This document shows, in pieces, positions 1 through 8,824 of a stretch of DNA of 64,000 nucleotides. Numbering within the stretch: position 1 is the stretch's first letter; the number at the start of each line of letters is the position of its first letter. This DNA comes from Streptomyces orinoci (GTDB taxonomy: Bacteria; Actinomycetota; Actinomycetes; Streptomycetales; Streptomycetaceae): contig NZ_PHNC01000029.1 of NCBI RefSeq assembly GCF_003121295.1, positions 1,364,001-1,428,000 on the forward strand. The letters run 5' to 3'. A program made the position numbers and the translations under genes. The notes under the pieces are model-generated. The model was not told where the DNA came from. It saw only the letters and a list, made by a program, of their open reading frames with translations, and ran no database searches.

Positions 1-95
1 GCGCTGCCCTCGCCGACCCGGAAGGAGACATCGCCCAGCAGCGGCCGCCCGTCGGGGAGGCAGTACTCCAGATGTGCCGCTTCCAGATGTCCCAT
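1..95 (-). CDS. ABC-type ATPase, N-terminal fragment (partial)
   Basis: The gene runs off the left edge; only the first 31 codons are visible. They read MGHLEAAHLEY, then LPDGRPLLGDVSFRVGEG, the usual opening of an ABC ATPase domain just before the Walker A loop. The style matches soluble duplicated ABC-F proteins, but that is inference because no Walker motif is in view. The ATG at 93-95 was preferred; an in-frame ATG at 148-150 would add 18 residues and run into the divergent gene. Confidence 0.55.
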   Translation of the reverse strand, partial: MGHLEAAHLEYCLPDGRPLLGDVSFRVGEGS

Positions 96-141
96 GCGGG
101 CATTCTGGGCGACTGCCGGGGTACCGGCCAAGCGGATTACG

Positions 142-1062
142 ATGCGGCCCATGAGCTTTGGGCAGGGGGGGCCGGACGGGGCCCATGGGCAGTTCGGGCC
201 ACCGCCGCAGACGCCGCCGGCTCCGCCGCCCGCGCAGATGCCGGTGCAGACGCCGGCGCAGTTCCCGCCGCCGTCGCAGACGCAGACGCCGGACTGGGCG
301 GCGCTCGCGGAGGACACCGCGGCGCGCGACCGGCGGCGCAAGTGGCTGCTGCTGGGCGGCGGAGTGCTGGCCGCCGGGGCGGTGGCGGCGATCGTGGCGG
401 TCGCGGTGGCCAGGACGGACCATGGCGGAGGCACCAAGGCGAGCGGGGACCATCCCCCGGCCTCCGCCACCGCCTCCGCCTCCGCCTCGCCGGAGCCCAC
501 CTTCGCGCCGGTGGCGCCGCCCTCTCCGGTGGACCCCCGGGACCTGATATCCAGCGCGGACAAGGACAAGGCGCCGCTGTCCGCCGCGACCTTCTTCCCC
601 GACCCCAAGACCAGCGTCGAGGGCCGGACCTACCAGCGGGCCGCCACCGACGACACCGCCGACTGCGCCTCGGTCACTCAGGGCGGACTGGGCCCGGTGC
701 TCTCCGCCAACGGCTGCCGCAAGCTGCTGCGGGCCACCTATGTACGGGACGGGGTGGCGGTGACGGTCGGGGTGGCCGTCTTCGACACCAAGGCGGCGGC
801 GGACAAGGCGAAGGCGCAGGCCACGGGGAATGTGCTGTCGCTGCCCGGCCCGTCCTTCTGCCGGGGGCCGGCGTGCCGGCTGACCACCAATGCGGAGGGG
901 CGCTACGCGTACTTCACGGTGGCCGGCTACACGGATGGCAAGCCGGTCACCGCCGATGACACCGCCGCGCTGACCTCCGGCCGGGATATGAGCACTTACG
1001 CCTTCGCCCGCATCATGGCGCGGGGCCGCGCGGCGGCAGCGGTGGCCCCGCGGGGGGCGTAG
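142..1062 (+). CDS. Proline-rich one-pass membrane protein, function unknown
   Basis: 306 residues. The N-terminal 55 residues are Pro/Gln-rich (repeated PPP, QTP) and presumably cytosolic. A basic RRRK stop precedes one transmembrane helix at about 68-90 (WLLLGGGVLAAGAVAAI...). A Ser/Ala/Pro linker follows, then an extracellular domain with four cysteines (DCAS, GCRK, SFCR, PACR) that could form two disulphides. I do not recognise the domain. No clear ribosome-binding site marks the start; ATG at 142 or 151 are equal candidates, and an upstream ATG at 94 would overlap the divergent ABC gene. It faces the lipoprotein gene across a repeat-bearing gap. Confidence 0.7.
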   Translation: MRPMSFGQGGPDGAHGQFGPPPQTPPAPPPAQMPVQTPAQFPPPSQTQTPDWAALAEDTAARDRRRKWLLLGGGVLAAGAVAAIVAVAVARTDHGGGTKASGDHPPASATASASASPEPTFAPVAPPSPVDPRDLISSADKDKAPLSAATFFPDPKTSVEGRTYQRAATDDTADCASVTQGGLGPVLSANGCRKLLRATYVRDGVAVTVGVAVFDTKAAADKAKAQATGNVLSLPGPSFCRGPACRLTTNAEGRYAYFTVAGYTDGKPVTADDTAALTSGRDMSTYAFARIMARGRAAAAVAPRGA

Positions 1063-1113
1063 CGCTCGCGCTTTCCCCGCGCCCCTATCGCCTCGGGAGC
1101 CGACCACCGGGGT

Positions 1114-1202
1114 GCGCCCGGCGACGAAACGGCGTCTGCCGAGGACCGTTGCCGGTCGGCCGCGGGCCGTGGGCGGTTGCTCGCGCAGTTCCCCGCGCCC
1201 CT
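1114..1202 (+). repeat. Dispersed 89-bp intergenic repeat, copy 1
   Basis: It starts with a GCGCCCGGCGACGAAAC-like box and ends with the 22-nt word (1181-1202) that reads TCGCGCAGTTCCCCGCG then CCCCT. The same 89-bp span recurs twice in tandem at 24797-24981. It fills the gap between two convergent genes. Confidence 0.8.
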
Positions 1203-1291
1203 GAAGCGCCCTCCGGGCGCCCCGTCAGGGGCGGCTGCGATATGCGGCTCCGCCGCGTGGGCGCGACCAGCCACCGCCAACCCGCAGCCGA

Positions 1292-2215
1292 TCAGCGCAC
1301 CGGCGTCCCCCGGACCCCCGCATCGCGATAGCCGTAGCCGTCATCCTCGTCATCGTCATCGGGTGACGGATCCCACGACGGCCCCAACGACGCCTCCGGC
1401 GCACCCGGCGTATCCGGCGCACCCGGCACACCAGGCGCACCGGATTCCACCCACACCGGCCCCGCCCGCCGAATCCGCTCCACCTGGGCCGCGACCAAGG
1501 GCAACGGCACCCGCACCACCCCCGGCTCCCGGATCTCCCCCAAGCTCGTGGCGAAGAACATCGCCAAGCTCTGCCCGGACCGCACCACGGTGACCACGCT
1601 CGGCGCCTGCTCCACCGCGTTGTCCAGCCGGTATGCCACCGCCTCGTCCCCCAGCCGGGGCGCCGGCAGCACCTCCACCCTGCGGAACTCCTGGTTCTCG
1701 CCCTCACCGGTACGCATCCGGAACCCCCCGGCGCAGGCGGCCGCCGAGTCCCGCAGCCGCCGGAACGTATCGCCCGCCTGGGCCGCGTCCCGGTACGCCG
1801 AGACCCGGATCGTGCCCAGCAGCCCCTCGAAGTCCTCGGCCTCCTCGGACTTGGTGAAGGTATCGGTCAGCGAGGCCACCGGCCGCGGCTCCGGCGCGGA
1901 GCCCAGCGCGGTCACCAGCGGCCGGCATGGCACATCCTCGGTACTCGGCCTGCCCCGCCCCGCGGAGCCCGGCTCCGCCTTCTCCACCACATAGCCGGGA
2001 ACCTCGTTCTCGCCCAGCTCCACCTGGGCCAGCCAGCGCACCGCGGCCGGCTCCCCGGCCTCGGCCGCGCCCCGCTTCTCCTCGGTCTCCCGCTTGACCG
2101 CACTCGCGGCCGGCTTCCCGGCCTTGTGCTCATCGCTGTGCCGCGGGCCGCCACAACCGGCCGCCAGCACCGTCACCACCAGCGCGGAGCCCACCAGGGC
2201 CATGTTCAGCTTCAC
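1292..2215 (-). CDS. Secreted lipoprotein, function unknown
   Basis: 307 residues from a GTG start. The N-terminus KLNMALVGSALVVTVLAAGC is a lipoprotein signal with lipobox LAAGC (Cys about 21), so the protein should be anchored outside the cytoplasmic membrane. The middle part is a mixed domain with two cysteines (DVPCRPL and AAACAGG), resembling sensor-type extracellular lipoproteins of streptomycetes (inference). The C-terminus is a Gly-Ala-Pro repeat followed by an acidic DDDDEDD run. It is divergent from the glycosyltransferase gene. Function not assigned. Confidence 0.75.
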   Translation of the reverse strand: MKLNMALVGSALVVTVLAAGCGGPRHSDEHKAGKPAASAVKRETEEKRGAAEAGEPAAVRWLAQVELGENEVPGYVVEKAEPGSAGRGRPSTEDVPCRPLVTALGSAPEPRPVASLTDTFTKSEEAEDFEGLLGTIRVSAYRDAAQAGDTFRRLRDSAAACAGGFRMRTGEGENQEFRRVEVLPAPRLGDEAVAYRLDNAVEQAPSVVTVVRSGQSLAMFFATSLGEIREPGVVRVPLPLVAAQVERIRRAGPVWVESGAPGVPGAPDTPGAPEASLGPSWDPSPDDDDEDDGYGYRDAGVRGTPVR

Positions 2216-2541
2216 GGTTCCGAGCCTGGCAGGGCCCGCCGAACCGGCTCCCGTCGCCACACCGTCCGCTCCCCCTGACGCCACCTCCGGACGGCGCAGC
2301 TCACCGCCGCGGCCCGGGGCGCACCCCAGCCCGCGCGCCCGGTGAGTTTGCGGCGTGTCGCAGGCCACAATGTAGGCTTTCGGAGCAACCAAAACCCCTG
2401 TCGCCGGTCTTAACCGGACGACAGGCCGGCCGGACCGGAACCACCGCCCCGGGCGCCCCGACCACCGGGGCCCAACCCGACACCACCCAGGCCAGGGGGA
2501 GGACGGACGCGACGCCTCGGCAGCGCCGCGCACACACCGCG
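2216..2541. promoter_or_regulatory. Divergent intergenic region with an imperfect hairpin
   Basis: 326 bp between the lipoprotein and glycosyltransferase starts. The one clear structure is an inverted repeat at 2397-2425: CCTGTCGCCGGT, loop CTTA, ACCGG, bulged A, CGACAGG. It could be an operator or a leader hairpin of the glycosyltransferase. No convincing -35/-10 pair was found. Confidence 0.45.
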
Positions 2542-4629
2542 ATGAAGATCTCTTTCCTGCTGCAGAACGCCTATGGCATCGGCGGAACCATCCGCTCCAC
2601 CTTCAATGTCGCCAGCGCCCTGGCCGCCCGGCACCAGGTGGAGATCGTCTCCATCCTCCGCACCGGCAAAGTCCCCCGGCTCCCGCTGCACCCGGCCGTC
2701 CGGCTGGTCAACCTGATCGACAACCGCCCGGAAGACGGCGCGGACCGCGACAACCCGCTGCTTCAGCAGGACAGCGCCTATATCCCGCCCAAGGAGGCCA
2801 AGGGCGCCCACTTCAGCGCCCTCACCGACCAGCGGGTCGCCGAGCACCTGGAGCAGACCGAAGCCGATGTGGTGGTCGCCACCCGCCCCGGCCTGGTGAT
2901 GTACCTGGCCGGCTTCGGCCAGGACCGCTATCTGCGCATCGGCCAGGAACACCGGATCTACGGCACCCATGAGCCGCACATCCGCGCCGCCCAGGACCGC
3001 GCCATCCCGCACCTGGACGCGCACACCACCGTCTCCGAGGCCGACGCCCGTACCCACCGCGAGCAGTTCCCGGACGCCAAGACGAAGATCGTCTGCATCC
3101 CCAACGGCTGCCCGCCCTCCGAGGTCGAACCCGCCGACCCGGCCACCAAGCTGGTCGTCGCGGCCGGCCGCCTGATCCCCGTCAAGCGCTATGACCTGCT
3201 GGTCTCCGCCTGGGCCCAGGTGCACGCCGCCCACCCCGACTGGAAGCTGCGCATCTACGGCCGCGGCCCCGAGGGCCCCAAGCTGCGCGCCCAGATCGAC
3301 CGCCTGGGCCTCACCGAGACCATCACCATGATGGGCGCCCACTCCCCCATCGAGACCGAGTGGGCCAAGGGCTCCATCGCCGCCGTGACCTCCCGCGAGG
3401 AGTCCTTCGGCATGACCATCGTGGAGGCCATGAACTGCGGCGTCCCGGTGGTCGCCACCGACTGCCCGCACGGCCCCGGCGAGATCATCTCCGACGGCCG
3501 GGACGGACTGCTGGTGCCGGTCGGCGATGTGGACGGCATCGCCAAGGGCCTGCTCCGGCTGATCGAGGACGACGAGCTGCGCCGCACCATGGGCGCCGCC
3601 GCCCTGGTCTCCGCCCAGCGCTACTCCCCCGAGCGGATCGCCGACGCCTATGAGGAGCTGATCGGCAGCCTCGGCGTGGACACCACCCATGGCGCGGAGG
3701 CCGCCGCCGCCCAGCAGGTCCCGATGAGCAAGATGCTGCGCCGTACCGTGGGCAAGCTGGTCCGGCCGCTGCGCCGGCCGGTGGCCAAGCCCGCCAAGCA
3801 GCCGGTCGCCGCGGCGCTGAAGGAGATCGTCCGCAAGCCGCTGCGCGCCACGGCCTCCTGCCGGATCGACGCCCACGGCAACATCGTGGTCTCCGTCCAG
3901 CCCAAGGGACTCAGCGGGGACGACCTCAGCCTCACCGTCACCCGCCGCAAGGAGGGCACCTCGCACGCGGTCCCGCTGCGCGCCCCCGCCGCGCCCGGCG
4001 AGCCGTACACCGCGGTGCTGGACCGCGCCGAGCTGCGGCTGGGCGAGGGCCGCTGGGACTTCCATGTGGTACGCGGCGACGACAAGGCACGCCGCCGGGT
4101 GATCTCCCATCTCGCCGAGGGCAAGGGCCTGTTGGACCTCCAGCCACTGGCCGGCGCGCCCTTCACCTGGTGGGTGCCCTATCCGACCGTCGATGGCTAT
4201 CTGGCCCTGCGCGCCTGGCAACGCCCGGCACACGCCGAGGCATTGACGATCCGTCAGGACGAGACCGGCTTCACCGTCGAAGGGGTGCTCTACGGGGCCG
4301 AGTTCGGCGAGGAGACCAAGCCCTTTGCGCTGGGCACGCCGCGGGCCGACGGCGCCGCCGATATCTCGGCGGAGGTAGAGCCGCTGGACGCGACCCGCTT
4401 CCGCTTCACCCTGCCCTACAAGGACCTGAAGACCGCGCGGAGTTCCGCCGAGGAGGAGACGGTCTGGGACCTGGCGGTACGGATCGCGGGCGATGCGGAG
4501 CCGGTGCGGTTGGGGCGGATCGTCGGGGACATCGTCGATCGCAACAAGACCGACCTGTACCCGACGGTGGCGGGTGTCCGCCCGTACCTGACCGTCAACA
4601 GCGACCTGGCAGTCAGCGTCCGCGACTGA
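2542..4629 (+). CDS. GT4-family glycosyltransferase with C-terminal extension
   Basis: 695 residues. Residues 1-375 form a GT-B retaining glycosyltransferase of family GT4: an N-terminal NAYGIGGT loop, a C-terminal nucleotide-sugar domain (VAAGRLIPVKRYDLL) and the EX7E motif at E287...E295 within EESFGMTIVE. A Lys/Arg/Pro-rich linker (about 390-430) leads to a further 265-residue domain of beta-type sequence that I do not recognise. No signal peptide or membrane segment is visible, so it likely acts at the cytoplasmic face. Donor and acceptor are unknown; the tail resembles extensions on cell-wall glycopolymer transferases (inference). No Shine-Dalgarno is evident before the ATG. Confidence 0.85.
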   Translation: MKISFLLQNAYGIGGTIRSTFNVASALAARHQVEIVSILRTGKVPRLPLHPAVRLVNLIDNRPEDGADRDNPLLQQDSAYIPPKEAKGAHFSALTDQRVAEHLEQTEADVVVATRPGLVMYLAGFGQDRYLRIGQEHRIYGTHEPHIRAAQDRAIPHLDAHTTVSEADARTHREQFPDAKTKIVCIPNGCPPSEVEPADPATKLVVAAGRLIPVKRYDLLVSAWAQVHAAHPDWKLRIYGRGPEGPKLRAQIDRLGLTETITMMGAHSPIETEWAKGSIAAVTSREESFGMTIVEAMNCGVPVVATDCPHGPGEIISDGRDGLLVPVGDVDGIAKGLLRLIEDDELRRTMGAAALVSAQRYSPERIADAYEELIGSLGVDTTHGAEAAAAQQVPMSKMLRRTVGKLVRPLRRPVAKPAKQPVAAALKEIVRKPLRATASCRIDAHGNIVVSVQPKGLSGDDLSLTVTRRKEGTSHAVPLRAPAAPGEPYTAVLDRAELRLGEGRWDFHVVRGDDKARRRVISHLAEGKGLLDLQPLAGAPFTWWVPYPTVDGYLALRAWQRPAHAEALTIRQDETGFTVEGVLYGAEFGEETKPFALGTPRADGAADISAEVEPLDATRFRFTLPYKDLKTARSSAEEETVWDLAVRIAGDAEPVRLGRIVGDIVDRNKTDLYPTVAGVRPYLTVNSDLAVSVRD

Positions 4630-4655
4630 CCCTGATGCGCCCGAAGGGCGCTCTC

Positions 4656-4781
4656 AGGGGCGCGGGGAACTGCGCGAACGGCCACAGCGCACCCGCACCC
4701 GGCGAACTGGGCCGTTCCCGAAGGCGCTTGAGCCTCGAGTGCGGGCCGCCTTGGGTTGCTCGCGCAGTTCCCCGCGCCCCT
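4656..4781. repeat. Inverted pair of the 22-nt dispersed repeat between convergent genes
   Basis: The 22-nt word lies in one orientation at 4656-4677 and in reverse at 4760-4781, giving 22-bp perfect arms around an 82-nt loop. It separates the glycosyltransferase from truA, which converge here, so it may terminate transcription from both sides. Confidence 0.85.
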
Positions 4782-4799
4782 GGAAGGGGCACCCGGCAC

Positions 4800-5654
4800 C
4801 TAGCAGCAACCCCTGCCCGGCAAGCTGCGCTTGTTGCGGGCCGCCAGGTTCCGAGCCGCCAGCTCGGAATCCGCCGGATACCCGACCTCCTCCAAGGTCA
4901 GCCCATGCGGCCGCACCACATGCACCGCGGAGTCCCGTACGCCCGCGGCCAGCACCTGCCCGGGCCACTCCACCGGCCGGTGCCCGTCGCCCACGAACAG
5001 CAGCGCACCGACCAGCGACCGCACCATGTTGTGACAGAAGGCATCCGCCCGCACGGTGGCCGTGATGACGCCGTCCTCGTCCCGCTCCCAACTCAGCGTC
5101 TGCAGCGTACGAATGGTGGTGGCGCCTTCACGCCGCTTGCAGTACGCCGCGAAGTCATGCTCGCCCAGCAGCGCCTGCGAGGCCGCGTTCATCTTGGCCA
5201 CGTCCAACGGCCAGTCGTGCCACAGCACATGACCGCGCAACAGCGGATCCACCCCGCCCGGGTGGTCCACCACCCGGTACGCATACCGTCGCCAGATCGC
5301 CGAGAAGCGGGCGTTGAACCCGGCCGGCGCCTCCGCCGCCCGCCACACCCGCACATCGTGCGGCAGCCGCCCGGCCAGCCGGCGCAGCAGCTTGTCCTGG
5401 TGCTCGGCCCACACCTCGGCCGGCAGGTCCACATGCGCCACCTGCCCACGGGCGTGCACCCCCGCGTCCGTACGGCCGGCCACCGTCAGCTCATACGTCT
5501 GACGCGACCGCGTCACCGTACGGATCGCATCCTCCAGCTCGCCCTGGACCGTGCGCTGTCCCTCGCGCTGCTTGGCCCAGCCGGAGAAATCCCTGCCGTC
5601 GTACGACAGATCCAGGCGCACCCGCACAAAACCGGGCTCGACCTCGTCACTCAC
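4800..5654 (-). CDS. truA: tRNA pseudouridine synthase A
   Basis: 284 residues, GTG start with GGAAGG upstream. TruA converts uridines 38-40 of the tRNA anticodon arm to pseudouridine in the cytoplasm. The catalytic Asp sits in the motif AGRTDAGVHARGQVAHVD. It follows rplQ in the same direction, the usual place in actinobacteria, but a strong hairpin terminator lies between the two genes, so truA depends on read-through or on its own promoter. The length fits the family. Confidence 0.95.
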   Translation of the reverse strand: MSDEVEPGFVRVRLDLSYDGRDFSGWAKQREGQRTVQGELEDAIRTVTRSRQTYELTVAGRTDAGVHARGQVAHVDLPAEVWAEHQDKLLRRLAGRLPHDVRVWRAAEAPAGFNARFSAIWRRYAYRVVDHPGGVDPLLRGHVLWHDWPLDVAKMNAASQALLGEHDFAAYCKRREGATTIRTLQTLSWERDEDGVITATVRADAFCHNMVRSLVGALLFVGDGHRPVEWPGQVLAAGVRDSAVHVVRPHGLTLEEVGYPADSELAARNLAARNKRSLPGRGCC

Positions 5655-5677
5655 CAGAGTTCCTTCCAGAAATGCGG

Positions 5678-5711
5678 GACGGGCCCGCCCCCGGAAAGGG
5701 GCGGGCCCGTC
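5678..5711 (-). terminator. Terminator of the alpha operon, directly before truA
   Basis: 14-bp perfect arms (GACGGGCCCGCCCC and its complement) with a 6-nt loop, between the rplQ stop and the truA ribosome-binding site. Confidence 0.85.
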
Positions 5712-5728
5712 CTGACACACAGAGTGCG

Positions 5729-6193
5729 TCAGGCGTCCTTCGACTCCTCGGCCGGAGCCTCGGCAGCGGCCTCGGACTCCTTGACCGCACGCTTGGTGGC
5801 GGCCTCGGCCTCGGCAACGGTCGCCTTCTTGGCGATCTCGCCCTCGACCAGCTCGATCACGGCCATGGGAGCGTTGTCGCCACGGCGGTTACCGATCTTG
5901 GTGATACGGGTGTAGCCACCCGGACGCTCGGCGTAGCGCGGAGCGATCTCGGTGAAGAGGGTGTGGACGATGCCCTTGTCGGTGATCGTCTGCAGCACCA
6001 GGCGACGGTTGTGGATGTCGCCCTTCTTCGCCTTGGTGATCAGGCGCTCCGCGACCGGGCGCAGCCGGCGCGCCTTGGCCTCGGTGGTGGTGATGCGGCC
6101 GTGCTCGAAGAGCGACTTGGCGAGGTTCGCCAGCAGCAGCTTCTCGTGCGCGGCGCTGCCGCCGAAGCGGGCTCCCTTGGTGGGACGCGGCAT
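5729..6193 (-). CDS. rplQ: 50S ribosomal protein L17
   Basis: 154 residues; the start MPRPTKGARFGGS and the AKARRLRPVAERLITKAK segment are typical L17, which lines the peptide exit tunnel rim. The last 35 residues are an Ala/Glu-rich tail longer than the enterobacterial protein, common in actinomycetes. It is the last r-protein gene of the alpha operon. An unusual 147-bp gap carrying a dispersed repeat separates it from rpoA. Confidence 0.97.
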   Translation of the reverse strand: MPRPTKGARFGGSAAHEKLLLANLAKSLFEHGRITTTEAKARRLRPVAERLITKAKKGDIHNRRLVLQTITDKGIVHTLFTEIAPRYAERPGGYTRITKIGNRRGDNAPMAVIELVEGEIAKKATVAEAEAATKRAVKESEAAAEAPAEESKDA

Positions 6194-6269
6194 GGTGTTT
6201 CTCCTATATCTCTGCCCCGGCCGTATCAGGTACCGGAGTCAGTTTCCGGCCAGGCGGTCGCCTGGCCGA

Positions 6270-6291
6270 AGGGGCGCGGGGAACTGCGCGA
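6270..6291 (-). repeat. 22-nt dispersed repeat inside the rpoA-rplQ gap
   Basis: An exact copy of the word around GCGCGGGGAACTGCGCGA, here as a single copy inside an essential operon. Confidence 0.85.
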
Positions 6292-6340
6292 TCAAGCACA
6301 GCGCACCCGCACCCAAGAACCGTCGGTCGGTCCCGAGCTC

Positions 6341-7363
6341 TTAGTACTGCTCGGTCTCGACGAACCCGGCGTCCGCGTCGTCGTCCGCGCCAAACGCGTC
6401 CGCCGCAGCAGTCGGGTCGAATCCGGGCGGGCTGTCCTTCAGGGCCAGGCCCATACCGGCCAGCTTCGCCTTGACCTCGTCGATCGACTTCGCACCGAAG
6501 TTGCGGATGTCGAGCAGGTCCGCCTCGGAGCGGGCGACAAGCTCGCCCACCGAGTGGATGCCCTCGCGCTTGAGGCAGTTGTAGGAGCGGACGGTCAGCT
6601 CCAGCTCCTCGATCGGCAGCGCCAGGTCCGCGGCCAGGGCGGCGTCCGTCGGGGACGGGCCCATGTCGATGCCCTCGGCGTCGATGTTGAGCTCGCGGGC
6701 CAGACCGAACAGCTCGACCAGGGTCTTGCCGGCGGACGCCATGGCGTCCCGCGGGCGCATGGCCTGCTTGGTCTCGACATCGACGATCAGCTTGTCGAAG
6801 TCGGTGCGCTGCTCGACACGGGTGGCCTCGACCTTGTAGGTCACCTTCAGAACCGGCGAGTAGATGGAGTCAACCGGAATGCGGCCGATCTCCTGGCCCA
6901 CCTGCTTGTTCTGGACGGCGGAGACATAGCCGCGACCGCGCTCGACGGTCAGCTCCATCTCCAGCTTGCCCTTGGCGTTCAGGGTGGCCAGCACCAGGTC
7001 CGGGTTGTGCACCTCGACACCGGCCGGCGGGGCGATGTCCGCGGCGGTGACCAGGCCCGGGCCCTGCTTGCGCAGGTACATCACGACCGGCTCGTCGTGC
7101 TCCGAGGAGACGACCAGCTGCTTGATGTTGAGGATGAGGTCGGTGACGTCCTCCTTGACGCCCGGCACGGTGGTGAACTCGTGCAGGACACCGTCGATGC
7201 GGATGGACGTGACCGCCGCACCCGGAATCGAGGAGAGGAGCGTACGGCGGAGGGAGTTGCCGAGGGTGTAACCGAAGCCCGGCTCCAGCGGCTCGATGAC
7301 GAACCGCGAGCGGAACTCGTCCACGACCTCTTCGGTCAGGGACGGACGCTGAGCGATCAGCAT
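6341..7363 (-). CDS. rpoA: RNA polymerase alpha subunit
   Basis: 340 residues, ATG with GAAGGA upstream. It nucleates RNA polymerase assembly and contacts UP elements and activators. The N-terminal dimerisation domain (about 1-230) includes TLGNSLRRTLLSSIPG. After an acidic linker, the C-terminal domain carries NCLKREGIHSVGEL and RNFGAKSIDEVKAKL. The tail is acidic. It lies downstream of rpsK with a 115-bp gap containing a GGGCGG/CCGCCC hairpin (about 7422-7457). Confidence 0.98.
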   Translation of the reverse strand: MLIAQRPSLTEEVVDEFRSRFVIEPLEPGFGYTLGNSLRRTLLSSIPGAAVTSIRIDGVLHEFTTVPGVKEDVTDLILNIKQLVVSSEHDEPVVMYLRKQGPGLVTAADIAPPAGVEVHNPDLVLATLNAKGKLEMELTVERGRGYVSAVQNKQVGQEIGRIPVDSIYSPVLKVTYKVEATRVEQRTDFDKLIVDVETKQAMRPRDAMASAGKTLVELFGLARELNIDAEGIDMGPSPTDAALAADLALPIEELELTVRSYNCLKREGIHSVGELVARSEADLLDIRNFGAKSIDEVKAKLAGMGLALKDSPPGFDPTAAADAFGADDDADAGFVETEQY

Positions 7364-7478
7364 GGTGTGGATCCTTCAGTCATGGGCGCCCGCTATTTGA
7401 CGCCCTCTTGAGCAAGGGTACGGGCGGCACGTCCCCTAAGGGGGGCCGTACCGCCCGCACACCTCAAAACCTTCAGCG

Positions 7479-7883
7479 TCAGACGCGGCGACGCTTGGGC
7501 GGACGGCAGCCGTTGTGCGGGGTGGGGGTGACGTCCTGGATCGAGCCGACCTCGAGGCCGGTGGCCTGGAGGGAGCGGATCGCGGTCTCACGGCCGGAGC
7601 CGGGACCCTTGACGAAGACGTCAACCTTGCGCATGCCGTGCTCCTGCGCGCGGCGGGCGGCCGACTCGGCGGCCATCTGCGCGGCGAAGGGGGTGGACTT
7701 GCGCGAACCCTTGAAGCCGACGTGGCCGGCCGAGGCCCAGGAGATCACGTTGCCGGTCGGGTCCGTGATGGACACGATCGTGTTGTTGAACGTGCTCTTG
7801 ATGTGCGCGTGGCCGTGAGCGACGTTCTTCTTTTCCTTGCGGCGCACCTTCTTGGCAGCGCCCTGACGTCCCTTGGGGGGCAT
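7479..7883 (-). CDS. rpsK: 30S ribosomal protein S11
   Basis: 134 residues; HAHIKSTFNNTIVSITDPTGN and PTPHNGCRPPKRRRV are diagnostic of S11, which binds the 3' major domain of 16S rRNA at the platform. It has a basic N-terminus (KKVRRKEKKN). In the alpha operon between rpsM and rpoA. Confidence 0.98.
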   Translation of the reverse strand: MPPKGRQGAAKKVRRKEKKNVAHGHAHIKSTFNNTIVSITDPTGNVISWASAGHVGFKGSRKSTPFAAQMAAESAARRAQEHGMRKVDVFVKGPGSGRETAIRSLQATGLEVGSIQDVTPTPHNGCRPPKRRRV

Positions 7884-7948
7884 CTTCTAACTCCTACGGG
7901 AGGTGGTCGGTCCTACAGCGAAGACCGCTGACGAGCGTCCGCTGTGGA

Positions 7949-8329
7949 CTACTTCTTGCCCGGCTTCTTCTTGCCGGCGATGGCGCGACGCGGGCCCTTG
8001 CGGGTGCGGGCGTTGGTGCTGGTGCGCTGACCGTGGACGGGCAGACCGCGGCGGTGGCGGAGGCCCTGGTAGCAGCCGATCTCCACCTTGCGGCGGATGT
8101 CGGCCTGGATCTCGCGACGGAGGTCACCCTCGGTCTTGATGTTGGCGTCCACGTACTCGCGGATCTTGACCAGGTCCTCTTCGGTCAGGTCACGAACGCG
8201 GGTGTTCGGGTTGACGCCGGTCTCGGCGAGAGTCTGCTTCGACAGGGTGCGCCCGATGCCGAAGACGTAGGTGAGGGCGACCTCAACGCGCTTTTCGCGC
8301 GGGAGGTCAACGCCTGCGAGGCGTGCCAT
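7949..8329 (-). CDS. rpsM: 30S ribosomal protein S13
   Basis: 126 residues; ARLAGVDLPREKRVEVALTY and the C-terminal GQRTSTNARTRKGPRRAI are typical S13, which contacts the P-site tRNA and L5. It ends in a Lys-rich KKKPGKK tail. About 180 bp separate it from rpmJ and 65 bp from rpsK. Confidence 0.98.
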   Translation of the reverse strand: MARLAGVDLPREKRVEVALTYVFGIGRTLSKQTLAETGVNPNTRVRDLTEEDLVKIREYVDANIKTEGDLRREIQADIRRKVEIGCYQGLRHRRGLPVHGQRTSTNARTRKGPRRAIAGKKKPGKK

Positions 8330-8508
8330 TGAGTGGCTCCTGGGGGTTCGGAGGTCTTCCGCAGCACCGTTCCCGTAGTGCGAGTACGAGCCGGGTCCCC
8401 GGCCTCCGCCGGGGGTGTCGTCCGCCGCGTGGCCGCGACGGTCGGGTGTCTGCGTATGTACGTATTGCTATGCGTCGCGCGAAGAAACTGCGGAGTGCAG
8501 GTTCTGCG

Positions 8509-8622
8509 TCAGCCCTGGCGCTGCTTGTGGCGCAGGTTGTCGCAGATGACCATGACCCGGCCGTGGCGGCGGATCACCTTGCACTTGTCGCAGATCTTCT
8601 TGACGCTCGGCTTGACCTTCAT
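8509..8622 (-). CDS. rpmJ: 50S ribosomal protein L36 (zinc-binding form)
   Basis: 37 residues. Cys11, Cys14, Cys27 and His32 form the zinc knuckle of the C+ type. The start codon follows a GGAGAA site. It sits between infA and rpsM, its standard location. Confidence 0.97.
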   Translation of the reverse strand: MKVKPSVKKICDKCKVIRRHGRVMVICDNLRHKQRQG

Positions 8623-8824
8623 GGGATGTGAGGTTCTCCGGGTCGGTGCCACCACCCTGCGGGAGCCGGGTGACGGCGGGGCAAGATCTACTTGTAGCGT
8701 GGAAGTTCTCTCCCGGACGGGTCCGGAAGACTCTCCCCTGGATCGCTCCGGGGAGTTTGGCAGGTCATGCCCGCCCATCGACGACCCTTCCGGCCGCAGG
8801 AGAGGGTACGAGACCCCCTCAAGC

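Noticed and set aside
2410..4233. Minus-strand frame opposite the glycosyltransferase
   Set aside because: Antisense of a gene with intact GT4 motifs; composition is shadow-like.
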